A stretch of 64,000 nucleotides of DNA, from assembly GCF_003369915.1 (NCBI RefSeq), contig NW_022881614.1:28217326-28281325 (forward strand), in the 5' to 3' direction. The notes below the pieces were generated by a model that worked only from the letters and a program-made list of their open reading frames with translations, was not told the origin of the DNA and searched no databases. Shown here in pieces: positions 11,201 through 21,832 of this stretch. Made by a program: the position numbers and the translations under genes. Positions within the stretch are counted from its first letter, which is position 1; the number at the start of each line of letters is the position of its first letter. The DNA is from Drosophila miranda (lineage: Eukaryota; Arthropoda; Insecta; Diptera; Drosophilidae).

Positions 11201-12788
11201 CGCCGCCAGCAGAGTGCAAATGTGCGTTACCAACCCCTACCCTCCGCTTCAGCGTGTCGCTAATATTTTACTCTTTTACAGAGCTCAAGCTCTACACCGC
11301 TGCGCAAGATATGTCGCGAACAGCAGGTGATGCGATCGGCTTTGGCTGGCGACTGCCACGCCAAGCACAAGCTAGAATACGACTCACCTCAGCATTTCGG
11401 GATGGCGGAGGCCGGTGCCGGAGCCAGCATGGATGACCACACCGATGATGATGACGAGGAGCTGCAGAATGCACGCGACTCCAATGATGCCACCCAGGCG
11501 CAGGACAAGATCAAGAAGTTACTGAGCGAGGTGTGCAAGCAGCAGCAAGTTATTGGCCAGGCCAGTCAGGCCTTGAATCTGTGCGCAGCTACCGTGGAGT
11601 TCTCCGGCTCCACAGAGTCCGTAGAGGGAGAGCGGTATCTGTTGCTGGCAAGTGAGTTCCGCGTAAACGTTTTTCACATCTATATCCGTAACTAAATTCC
11701 GACATTCTTACAGCTAATCGTCGACAGTCGTGTTTGGATGAGGTACAGCGTCTGCGTGTGGAAAACAGCGTCCGACCGGTGGGTGGACCAAAAGAAAAGG
11801 GTCTGTTGAGATTACCATTCCGTTGCGGCATGAGTATTTGCGCAAAATGGCCTCGGGCAGCATCAATGGCCATCATCTCGTTTGTCTTCTCAAGTACAAC
11901 GAACACGTGCTGGCCACCAAGACTGTGCTGACCATGCCCGGTCCGGTCCGGTGTCCGTTAAGTTACCCGATGTTCTCCAGCTTAACAATGTCTATGCAGA
12001 CTTTCGGGTTAGTTTAAAGCATATTTTTTGAGGATTGAGCGCCTTTAATTGATGGTTTTCCTTTGCAGATCACGCTTGAAATCTACGGAATGCTGGCACA
12101 ACGGGATCAGTTGCCACACGACCTCAAGTACCACATAAACCTGAACAAGAAGGGCGGCGTAAAGACGCCAAAGAAAAAGGGAGGCGAGAATCGCTTAGTC
12201 ATGCCACCAGTGGATAGTCCGGCCGGCCCGCATGTAGTGCGAACGCCTCAATTGGTGCAATACGGGTTCGCCATTTTCTCGCTGCGAGAGATACAGCGCA
12301 CCAGCTGGACGCTAACTCAAGTGCTAGGCGTCAGCCCTCTGGAGGGCGTCGTCCACATGAAGGTCAACTGTGAGCTGTCCGTGGGCGTGGAGTACAAGGG
12401 ATTCCTCACTATGTTCGAGGACATATCCGGTTTTGGTGCCTGGCATCGTCGCTGGTGCTATCTCAATGGCTCCGTACTCAACTTCTGGAAGTACCCCGAA
12501 GATGAGAAGAAGAAGTCTCCCATGGGCAGCATCGATTTGAATGCGTGCAGCTCACAGAAAGTCACCACCGCGCCGCGCGACATCTGCGCCCGCCTCAACA
12601 CCATGCTGCTCGAGTGCGAGCGCCCGGCCAAGGACACGGATCAAGAATCGCTGATAATAGTGCCCAACGAACGCACCACCACAGTCCGCCACCTCCTCTC
12701 CGCCGATACCAAGGAGGAGCGTGAAGAGTGGTCCGCTTACTTCAACAAGGCCCTGACTCTGCTGCGGGCCTGGGGGCCCACCCACTGA
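11201..12788 (+). pseudogene. scra: scraps (anillin) copy 1, 3' fragment only
   Basis: The homology begins with CGCCGCCAGCAGAGTGCAAAT, the end of an internal scraps exon. It continues through exons 11282-11651, 11714-12007 and 12069-12788 with intact introns. It encodes the anillin homology region (helical segment with NDATQAQDKIKKLLSEVCKQ) and the C-terminal PH domain (YKGFLTMFEDISG, WHRRWCYLNGSVLNFWKYP). Anillin scaffolds actin, myosin, septins and Rho at the cytokinetic ring. A 10-bp deletion at about 11809 shifts the frame, and a 5-bp duplication (GTCCG) near 11944 adds another change. No promoter or 5' exons are present, so this copy cannot make anillin by itself. Confidence 0.93.
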
Positions 12789-14256
12789 TGGGACTAACTA
12801 ACCGCTAACATTTTTGCAATTGCTGTCACCCGTGACCCATGACCCCTGACCCCAGATCCTGACAGGGGGCTCTTTAAAGTTTTCTCTTGTTAAGTTTTTT
12901 AATGTTCTAATTTCATTGCGTTTGGCTTTTTTTGTTTTTGTCGTTTCTTTGTACAGTATTTAAAAATTCTTCGTATTCTACTGGCACATGTTTGTGTTCG
13001 AGTTAGATATGTATAAAGTATTGTTTAAATACCTTTTATATGTACGACTAGATCATGTAGAACTTATGTATATTGCCTTTAGGATGTGTCTCAAAATATA
13101 TATGTAAATCCCAGTAAAATCGCTGTTACACACTGATAACTTTATTGGATACTTTTAATATACACATACACATAATAACTCTTGGCTATGAAGTTGTGGG
13201 TACTTGTGTCGCATTAGCCCTGTGTTAACTATCTCTTAGAATTCCGCTATCAAAAATCCAGTGAGAGTGGCTGCTCAACCATTTTCTTATGCAGTTTCCT
13301 GTGACTGCTTTGGCTGCACAGTTCTCGGGCGTCTTTTCTGTATGTACTGTGTAGGTGGTTGTCGGTTGTTCTGTTGGTAACAGATCATGTCAGGTAGTTT
13401 ATGTAGTGGGTGCTCCCTCCTCTGCCATTTGGAATTGACTCTAGTTTTAATGGCGATAAGGTTAAGTATGTCAGTTGGCCATTGGCCTAAAGGCTATCTA
13501 CAAAATTGTAATACACTTTTCCCTCGTAAGTTTTCCTCTAGTTCCCAACGATATCATATGTATATTATATATGTATATATATATATTTTGGATATATATG
13601 TAGGTATATTGTGTTTGACTCTAATTGTTCTGCTCGTCACAGGCGCTTGGTGGTTGTAAATTCTCCAAAATGATTACAAGAGACGAACAGCTGTTGATGT
13701 TGCATGTAGAGTGTGTAGACACCCCTGAAGGGAAGTACCAAATCTTGTATTATTCTTCAATGCCAGATATGCTGATATGCAGGATTGCAAGTATTTCTCT
13801 AGAATATTTTTTGGTGGCTAGAATACTGGGGGATATTTCTATATAACATTGTGTCTTTGCGAGTGTTGAGTGTGGTGGGGCATGGACAGTTGCAACAGAA
13901 TGGATAAAGCTGAATTTCGATGCAAGTCATTGTATTGCAAAAGTTAACTAATTAATTACTAAACCTTATGCCTTGGCCAATATAAAATATAAAAAATAAT
14001 TGCCTAAGCTTACTCATACATACAGGTGTGGGTGTGTATATGCAGGACTTTTGTGCACATACGTGTTGTGCGTGCACTTTTAATGAACATTTTAAAATTC
14101 AACACTTAGGGCTACAATAGAAGTGTACAGTAAACAATAAAATAAATTAAAATGTTAAACAATTGATATGCGTAGACAACTCGTAATATACATAAAAAGA
14201 GTCGACAGCTCCTGTCTCTGAGTTGGGGTGGATGTTGTGGAGGATAGTGGGAGTGG
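12789..14256. other. unit 1: 3' flank between convergent scraps and FLVCR remnants
   Basis: No gene is seen. The stretch holds the presumed 3' UTRs of scraps (plus) and of the FLVCR gene (minus), with an ATATATAT tract around 13565-13600. Small open frames here recur in all units at the same place but have no protein character. Confidence 0.6.
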
Positions 14257-14575
14257 CTAGTGTTTCCCGGGGAGAGTGGTGTAATGTGTTAAGGGATTGC
14301 CAGCCGCACTTCCAGCTTGGGCGTTCTGCCGCCGCAGATCGGACCGGGTGGCGGCCGTGATAATCGTGTCGACAATCAGCATCATGGTAGCCATGGTAGT
14401 ATTGGCGGCATTGTCCCCGAAAGCTGTGAAGAGCTCCGAGTAGAAGAGTGTGAAGCAGATTCCAAAGGTCTGGGCCGAGGCATTCAGCAGACCGGATGAG
14501 GTGCCCTCCGGCTCGGGGAACGTTAGTTCGGCGCCAAACTCAAAGCCCACCGGCAAGTACCCGGTCATGAAAAAG
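14257..14575 (-). pseudogene. FLVCR-like MFS transporter, last exon only (unit 1)
   Basis: After an acceptor CTCCAG the exon reads FFMTGYLPVGFEFGAELTFP, then PEGTSSGLLNASAQTFGICF, then a final membrane helix (MMLIVDTIITAATRSDL) and a polar tail to a stop. This matches the C-terminal bundle of FLVCR-type heme/choline carriers of the plasma or mitochondrial membrane; I believe the fly orthologue is CG1358, from memory. Everything upstream of this exon is missing. The exon is instead preceded by a 59-bp intron (14576-14634) and a short exon from another source. Confidence 0.78.
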
Positions 14576-14634
14576 CTGGAGAGGATTTTGGATTGGATTT
14601 TGGGTCCCAAAGGATATCTGCATATGCCACTCAC

Positions 14635-14728
14635 ATGTAATGGGATTTTAGCAGCCATTCGACTTGCGATTGTGCTTCCAGTTTGTTTCCAGTGTTTCCA
14701 CAAAGTCTACTGTCTTTTGCTCGGCCAT
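14635..14728 (-). pseudogene. short divergent first exon next to scraps (unit 1)
   Basis: On the minus strand ATG at 14728 opens MAEQKTVDFVETLETNWKHN and then meets TAA. A strong donor, CAT|GTGAGTGG, closes the exon at 14635, and a possible upstream acceptor TTGTAG lies at about 14744. The short reading looks like a genuine N-terminus but I do not recognise it. It sits head-to-head with scraps across the motif-6 promoter cluster, so it is probably the first exon of the original upstream neighbour, now joined to the FLVCR exon. Confidence 0.4.
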
Positions 14729-15246
14729 ATTCCAATAGTTTCCTACAAGAATAAAATGTTTTTAAATAAATACAAAATTGCACGCTCAAAACAAACTGCA
14801 GTGCGACCGTTTACGGTATTTTTAATACTTCTCGGTATTTTTACGGTATATCGGTATATAATGGTATATTTTGCCAATTTCATGAATCTATTAAATTTAA
14901 TTTTCAACGTTATATAGAAATCCAATAAAAGCAATTACTTAAATTAGGCCAATCAAGTAGAAAATTGCTTCAACAATTGTATTAAACTGTCTGGGCATGG
15001 CTATATGTTCTATGTTTGGTATATTTCTGAGGGTCGGACCGTATATTTCCTACCGCCGAAAAAAAAGCGACGCGCATAATTTCGAACAACATCGGTCGCG
15101 TAAGGAGTCAGAAAACAAGAAAAAAAAAACAAAACGACGCAGACAGCAAACAAATTGTGTAGTGCCAGTAGAAAAAACAATATTTGAAGTGCGCGCAATA
15201 AATATTCGCATTCATAGCATCATTTGCAGCGGCATCAGCAACAAAA
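14729..15246. promoter_or_regulatory. scraps copy 2 promoter region with GGTATTTT-type motifs
   Basis: 14808-14875 holds four spaced GGTATTTT/GGTATATT words in one cluster, matching the Drosophila core-promoter motif 6 (KTYRGTATWTTT) that marks housekeeping genes. Copies 3 and 4 have a further block of about 100 bp with three more such words. Copy 2 lacks that block; its sequence jumps from CTATG to TTTGGTATATTTCTG at about 15014. Whether copy 2 keeps full promoter strength is unknown. Confidence 0.5.
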
Positions 15247-18200
15247 ATGGACCCCTTCACTCAGGTAAAACGTTTTGGCCCCGCACACAGTGAAGCCCTT
15301 TGTCTAACTGATTTGCATTTGTGTTGCAATTTTCCAGCACATGCTTGAAAAGGCGGAACAGCGCAGTCGCGTGCTCGGCATCAGCAACGCCAGCAAATTT
15401 CCTTTAACCGAGTGCAGCGTAGCATCATCTTCGGTGGCTCAAAATTTGGAACCCACGAAGCCTATGCCCAACAGGAGTCACTCGCCAGCAGGTCACAGCA
15501 TCAGCAGCAGCAGTAGCAGCAGCGGCGGCGGCAAAGTTGTGATCCTGGACAAGGCATTGCTGGAGGCATCGCCGACCAAGCCGCTGCGTCACTATGCGGC
15601 CATCAACAAAGAAAACATGGAAATGGGCATCGAGATAAACATAACATCAGCCAAGGCAAGTTTTGCCTCTACTCAGTCCTCATTTCCCCGTGTTCACTCC
15701 CGTGCCCTAGTCTTTGTCTCGGTGCTATTTGTTTTGGTGGTGTCCTTTGTCATTGAGTTTCCTCATTGTGCTTCGCTGTTTCACACATATGTATGTACAT
15801 TAGGTGCAAGTTGAAATTCAAGAGCAAGAGGTGACGGATGACGAGGAGACGCCTGGCGGTGCTGTGGATAATCCCGTCCAGGCGATCAATCAGCCGCTGG
15901 CAAGATTGCGGGACACCTCGAGGAGTCAATTGAAGCGAATGGGTGACTTGTACTCCAATACTGCCGACCTGTCCTCTCCCATCCATCGTACGGAGGCGCA
16001 GTTCCATGCAGGTGACGATGACGACGACTCAAGTCGACGGTGTCCTCGTCAGGGCAAACAGCGATTAGGCAAGCTGGCTGCACTGGCCGACACCATTAAC
16101 CAGTGGGAAGACGACACAGCGCATCACGATGTGCACAGACCAATTGAAGCAGTGGCAGTACCTCCAACCAAAACTGATTTGCCCAGCCGGCGGGGAGAGA
16201 AAGGACCTGCCCCGCAACCGCCTAAGCGAGACGAGGGCGACGAAGGCGGGAAAACAAAGCAATTGAAATGGAATCCCAAGGTACTAAGCTCATTGGAGGC
16301 CCAAGGTTTTCAACGCCGTGATTCGTCCACCATTAAACATACCTATGATTATGCCAAACAGGGAGAGGCGGCAGCCACTGCAACTGACACTGCCAAGCCG
16401 CCAGTTCCGAGAAAATCGACGGCTTTCAGCAAGGTGGCCAGGACTTTTGGGCCCACCGCTTCAGCAGCGGTATCCACGAAAATAGCTTCTGTCTCCGGTA
16501 CAAGCGTCAAGTCTGGCTTAGTATCTGGGCGAGCAGCCATCTTTGAAAACAAAGCGGGCGCTGGAGGGCAGATGCAAGGAGGACACCGCTTCCAAAAGTA
16601 TCCGTGCGAGCTGTCACTTAAGGAGCGTATAAAGCTTTTTGAGACCGGCAGCAATAAGGCCATACTGCCGAAGGCTCCAATAGCATCTGGAGCCAGCATT
16701 ACTCAGATAAGACAAGAGGAGTCGAAAGGTGAGTGCGTCTTCGGTGGTATATTAAGCCTAACTCCCATTGCTGCTTTTCCTGATCCCATAGCCCATGTTG
16801 CTGCTGTGCATCCTGTCACAGCGGCTGCTATCTCCTCTACTGTGAGCGCTGTGGCGGCTCTCAAGCCCAAGCCAGAGAATAAGTTGCGCGATAAGGTGGC
16901 TGCCCTTGTGGCCAATGCCCAGTCCAGTGCGGAGAGCCGCGTCAGGAAGACATGCAAATCATCGCAAATCGCTTCAACAAACAGAAGGAACTCTTTGTTC
17001 CGCAGCCAGCGGCAAGAGCGACTCCAGCGCCATCGTCCGCATCAGTACCGTTGACAGTAAGCAAGGCGGTACGACCCATGCCGCCGCCACCGCCGCCCAT
17101 ATCTGGCCTCTCACCTGCCATCGCCACCAGCAAGAGGCGCTCACGTAAGCACCGATTAATGGTACATGAACATTGTAGCTGACACTATTGTAATTTCAGC
17201 TGGGGATGCGCCAATTATCGAGGAGTCAAAACGCGCTCGCAAATCAAATTCAGAGCGCCTCTATCCCGCCCTATCTGACCTCGACTCGAGTGGAGAAAAC
17301 TGCTGTGCGACGGTAACAGCCACAGCCACCGACGACAGCGACCAACAGGAGCAAGACGAAACTGAAAGGTGCGCTGACAAATGCTACTCATGCTTGCTTT
17401 TCTTTATCTGCATTGAATAACCATCTTACCTTTTGACTGATCGACTGATGTAGCCCTAGCCCTCACATAGCTTTAATTCCCCATAGACAAGGCCAACAAT
17501 AAAAATCTTGCTTAACTAACCGTTTATCTTTGATTCGTGCAGTTGCATGGATGAGTCGGAGGACCAGCCGCGGACTGAGGACAGCAGCACCGGCATGTGC
17601 AATGGCAGCCTTGGTCGCGAGATTATGGACGTGCAGACGCCGCTTCTGAGCGGGGCCCAACCGGTCAGGTCGGAGCTGAGCGTAAACCAGGACAACGTCC
17701 ACACAGTGAGCTTCTATCGCCGCCAGCAGAGTGCAAATGTGCGTTACCTACCCCTACCCTCCGCTTCAGCGTGTCGCTAATATTTTACTCTTTTACAGAG
17801 CTCAAGCTCTACACCGGTGCGCAAGATATGTCGCGAACAGCAGGTGATGCGATCGGCTTTGGCTGGCGACTGCCACGCCAAGCACAAGCTAGAATACGAC
17901 TCACCTCAGCATTTCGGGATGGCGGAGGCCGGTGCCGGAGCCAGCATGGATGACCACACCGATGATGATGACGAGGAGCTGCAGAATGCACGCGACTCCA
18001 ATGATGCCACCCAGGCGCAGGACAAGATCAAGAAGTTACTGAGCGAGGTGTGCAAGCAGCAGCAAGTTATTGGCCAGGCCAGTCAGGCCTTGAATCTGTG
18101 CGCAGCTACCGTGGAGTTCTCCGGCTCCACAGAGTCCGTAGAGGGAGAGCGGTATCTGTTGCTGGCAAGTGAGTTCCGCGTAAACGTTTTTCACATCTAT

Positions 18201-19300
18201 ATCCGTAACTAAATTCCGACATTCTTACAGCTAATCGTCGACAGTCCTGTTTGGATGAGGTACAGCGTCTGCGTGTGGAAAACAGCGTCCGACCGGTGGG
18301 TGGACCAAAAGAAAAGGGTCTGTTGAGATTACCATTCCGTTGCGGCATGAGTATTTGCGCAAAATGGCCTCGGGCAGCATCAATGGCCATCATCTCGTTT
18401 GTCTTCTCAAGTACAACGAACACGTGCTGGCCACCAAGACTGTGCTGACCATGCCCGGACTGGTGTCCGTTAAGTTACCCGATGTTCTCCAGCTTAACAA
18501 TGTCTATGCAGACTTTCGGGTTAGTTTAAAGCATATTTTTTGAGGATTGAGCGCCTTTAATTGATGGTTTTCCTTTGCAGATCACGCTTGAAATCTACGG
18601 AATGCTGGCACAACGGGATCAGTTGCCACACGACCTCAAGTACCACATAAACCTGAACAAGAAGGGCGGCGTAAAGACGCCAAAGAAAAAGGGAGGCGAG
18701 AATCGCTTAGTCATGCCACCAGTGGATAGTCCGGCCGGCCCGCATGTAGTGCGAACGCCTCAATTGGTGCAATACGGGTTCGCCATTTTCTCGCTGCGAG
18801 AGATACAGCGCACCAGCTGGACGCTAACTCAAGTGCTAGGCGTCAGCCCTCTGGAGGGCGTCGTCCACATGAAGGTCAACTGTGAGCTGTCCGTGGGCGT
18901 GGAGTACAAGGGATTCCTCACTATGTTCGAGGACATATCCGGTTTTGGTGCCTGGCATCGTCGCTGGTGCTATCTCAATGGCTCCGTACTCAACTTCTGG
19001 AAGTACCCCGACGATGAGAAGAAGAAGTCTCCCATGGGCAGCATCGATTTGAATGCGTGCAGCTCACAGAAAGTCACCACCGCGCCGCGCGACATCTGCG
19101 CCCGCCTCAACACCATGCTGCTCGAGTGCGAGCGCCCGGCCAAGGACACGGATCAAGAATCGCTGATAATAGTGCCCAACGAACGCACCACCACAGTCCG
19201 CCACCTCCTCTCCGCCGATACCAAGGAGGAGCGTGAAGAGTGGTCCGCTTACTTCAACAAGGCCCTGACTCTGCTGCGGGCCTGGGGGCCCACCCACTGA
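15247..19300 (+). pseudogene. scra: scraps (anillin) copy 2, full span but with two frameshifts and lost exons
   Basis: ATG at 15247 opens MDPFTQ, followed by exon 2 from 15338 (HMLEKAEQRSRVLGISNAS), both as in fly anillin. Exons: 15247-15264, 15338-15655, 15804-16728, 16792-17144, 17200-17368, 17543-17738, 17799-18168, 18231-18519, 18581-19300. Exon 2 ends at a GC donor (AAG|GCAAGT). The central segment includes LSLKERIKLFETGSNKA, the conserved anillin actin/myosin-binding region. Lesions against copies 3-4 are a 22-bp deletion after 16940 (frameshift, stop soon after), a 450-bp in-frame deletion fusing two exons at about 17626, and the same 10-bp deletion as copy 1 near 18325. The PH domain lies downstream of both frameshifts. 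Confidence 0.93.
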
Positions 19301-20760
19301 TGGGACTAACTAACCGCTAACATTTTTGCAATTGCTGTCACCCATGACCCCTGACCCCAGATCCTGACAGGGGGCTCTTTAAAGTTTTCTCTTTTTAAGT
19401 TTTTTATGTTCTAATTTCATTGCGTTTGGCTTTTTTTGTTTTTGTCGTTTCTTTGTACAGTATTTAAAAATTCTTCGTATTCTACTGGCACATGTTTGTG
19501 TTCGAGTTAGATATGTATGTATTAAGTATTGTTTAAATACCTTTTATATGTACGACTAGATCATGTAGAACTTATGTATATTGCCTTTAGGATGTGTCTC
19601 AAAATATATATGTAAATCCCAGTAAAATCGCTGTTACACACTGATAACTTTATTGGATACTTTTAATATACACATACACATAATAACTCTTGGCTATGAA
19701 GTTGTGGGTACTTGTGTCGCATTAGCCCTGTGTTAACTATCTCTTAGAATTCCGCTATCAAAAATCCAGTGAGAGTGGCTGCTCAACCATTTTCTTATGC
19801 AGTTTCCTGTGACTGCTTTGGCTGCACAGTTCTCGGGCGTCTTTTCTGTATGTACTGTGTAGGTGGTTGTCGGTTGTTCTGTTGGTAACAGATCATGTCA
19901 GGTAGTTTATGTAGTGGGTGCTCCCTCCTCTGCCATTTAGTTTTAATGGCGATAAGGTTAAGTATGTCAGTTGGCCATTGGCCTAAAGGCTATCTAAAAA
20001 ATTGTAATACACTTTTCCCTCGTAAGTTTTCCTCTAGTTCCCAACGATATCATATGTATATTATATATGTATATATATATATTTTGGATATATATGTAGG
20101 TATATTGTGTTTGACTCTAATTGTTCTGCTCGTCACAGGCGCTTGGTGGTTGTAAATTCTCCAAAATGATTACAAGAGACGAACAGCTGTTGATGTTGCA
20201 TGTAGAGTGTGTAGACACCCCTGAAGGGAAGTACCAAATCTTGTATTATTCTTCAATGCCAGATAAGCTGATATGCAGGATTGCAAGTATTTCTCTAGAA
20301 TATTTTTTGGTGGCTAGAATACTGGGGGATATTTCTATATAACATTGTGTCTTTACGAGTGTTGAGTGTGGTGGGGCATGGACAGTTGCAACAGAATGGA
20401 TAAAGCTGAATTTCGATGCAAGTCATTGTATTGCAAAAGTTAACTAATTAATTACTAAACCTTATGCCTTGGCCAATATAAAATATAAAAAATAATTGCC
20501 TAAGCTTACTCATACATACAGGTGTGGGTGTGTATATGCAGGACTTTTGTGCACATACATATGTACGTGTTGTGCGTGCACTTTTAATGAACATTTTAAA
20601 ATTCAACACTTAGGGCTACAATAGAAGTGTACAGTAAACAATAAAATAAATTAAAATGTTAAACAATTGATATGCGTAGACAACTCGTAATATACATAAA
20701 AAGAGTCGACAGCTCCTGTCTCTGAGTTGGGGTGGATGTTGTGGAGGATAGTGGGAGTGG
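19301..20760. other. unit 2: 3' flank between convergent scraps and FLVCR remnants
   Basis: No gene is seen. It aligns with 12789-14256, but several small indels group it with unit 3: the stretch GGAATTGACTCT is absent, it reads CTTTTTAAG, and it reads GATAAGCTG. Confidence 0.6.
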
Positions 20761-21079
20761 CTAGTGTTTTCCGGGGAGAGTGGTGTAATGTGTTAAGGGA
20801 TTGCCAGCCGCACTTCCAGCTTGGGCGTTCTGCCGCCGCAGATCGGACCGGGTGGCGGCCGTGATAATCGTGCCGACAATCAGCATCATGGTAGCCATGG
20901 TAGTATTGGCGGCATTGTCCCCGAAAGCTGTGAAGAGCTCCGAGTAGAAGAGTGTGAAGCAGATTCCAAAGGTCTGGGCCGAGGCATTCAGCAGACCGGA
21001 TGAGGTGCCCTCGGGCTCGGGGAACGTTAGTTCGGCGCCAAACTCAAAGCCCACCGGCAAGTACCCGGTCATAAAAAAG
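20761..21079 (-). pseudogene. FLVCR-like last exon (unit 2)
   Basis: Same exon as in unit 1, with Gly in place of Asp in the last helix (LIVGTIITAAT), which is the more hydrophobic and probably ancestral state. The 59-bp intron (21080-21138) and its splice signals are kept. The C-terminal extension after the membrane helices ends in LPGKH. Confidence 0.78.
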
Positions 21080-21138
21080 CTGGAGAGGATTTTGGATTGG
21101 ATTTTGGGTCCCAAAGGATATCTGCATATGCCACTCAC

Positions 21139-21232
21139 ATGTAATGGGATTTTAGCAGCCGTTCGACGTGCGATTGTGCTTCCAGTTTGTTTCCAGTGTT
21201 TCCACAAAGTCTACTGTCTTTTGCTCGGCCAT
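21139..21232 (-). pseudogene. short divergent first exon (unit 2)
   Basis: ATG at 21232 opens MAEQKT; same organisation as 14635-14728, with base changes near the 3' end (CGTTCGACGTGCG on the plus strand). The frame that would splice in phase with the FLVCR exon is open but has no ATG of its own. Confidence 0.38.
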
Positions 21233-21832
21233 ATTCCAATAGTTTCCTACAAGAATAAAATGTTTTTAAATAAATACAAAATTGCACGCTCAAAACAAAC
21301 TGCAGTGCGACCGTTTACGGTATTTTTAATACTTCTCGGTATTTTTACGGTATATCGGTATATAATGGTATATTTTGCCAATTTCATGAATCTATTAAAT
21401 TTAATTTTCAACGTTATATAGAAATCCAATAAAAGCAATTACTTAAATTAGGCCAATCAAGTAGAAAATTGCTTCATCAATCGTATTAAACTGTCTGGGC
21501 ATGGCTAAATGTTCTATGTAGCTAGTAATATTCCACGGAATATCAAAAACGAGGAATATGTAAAATAGAACTTGAATTCGTCAGTATATTTGCGGTATAT
21601 TTTTCAAATGAGACCGCATATTTTGGTATATTTCCTACCGCCGAAAAAAAAGCGACGCGCATAATTTCGAACAACATCGGTCGCGTAAGGAGTCAGAAAA
21701 CAAGAAAAAAAAAAACAAAACGACGCAGACAGCAAAAAAATTGTGTAGTGCCAGTAGAAAAAACAATATTTGAAGTGCGCGCAATAAATATTCGCATTCA
21801 TAGCATCATTTGCAGCGGCATCAGCAACAAAA
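21233..21832. promoter_or_regulatory. scraps copy 3 promoter region, long form
   Basis: The GGTATTTT cluster lies at 21312-21379. A second block at 21570-21635 carries GTATATTTGCGGTATATTTT and TTTGGTATATTTCC. The 5' UTR then includes a poly-A/AAACGACGCAGACAG segment and ends at ATG 21833. Confidence 0.5.

Noticed and set aside
13387-13846. Two small frames after each scraps copy, repeated in all units
   Set aside because: Low-complexity, AT-tract-containing translations with no conserved-protein look; their recurrence only reflects unit duplication.
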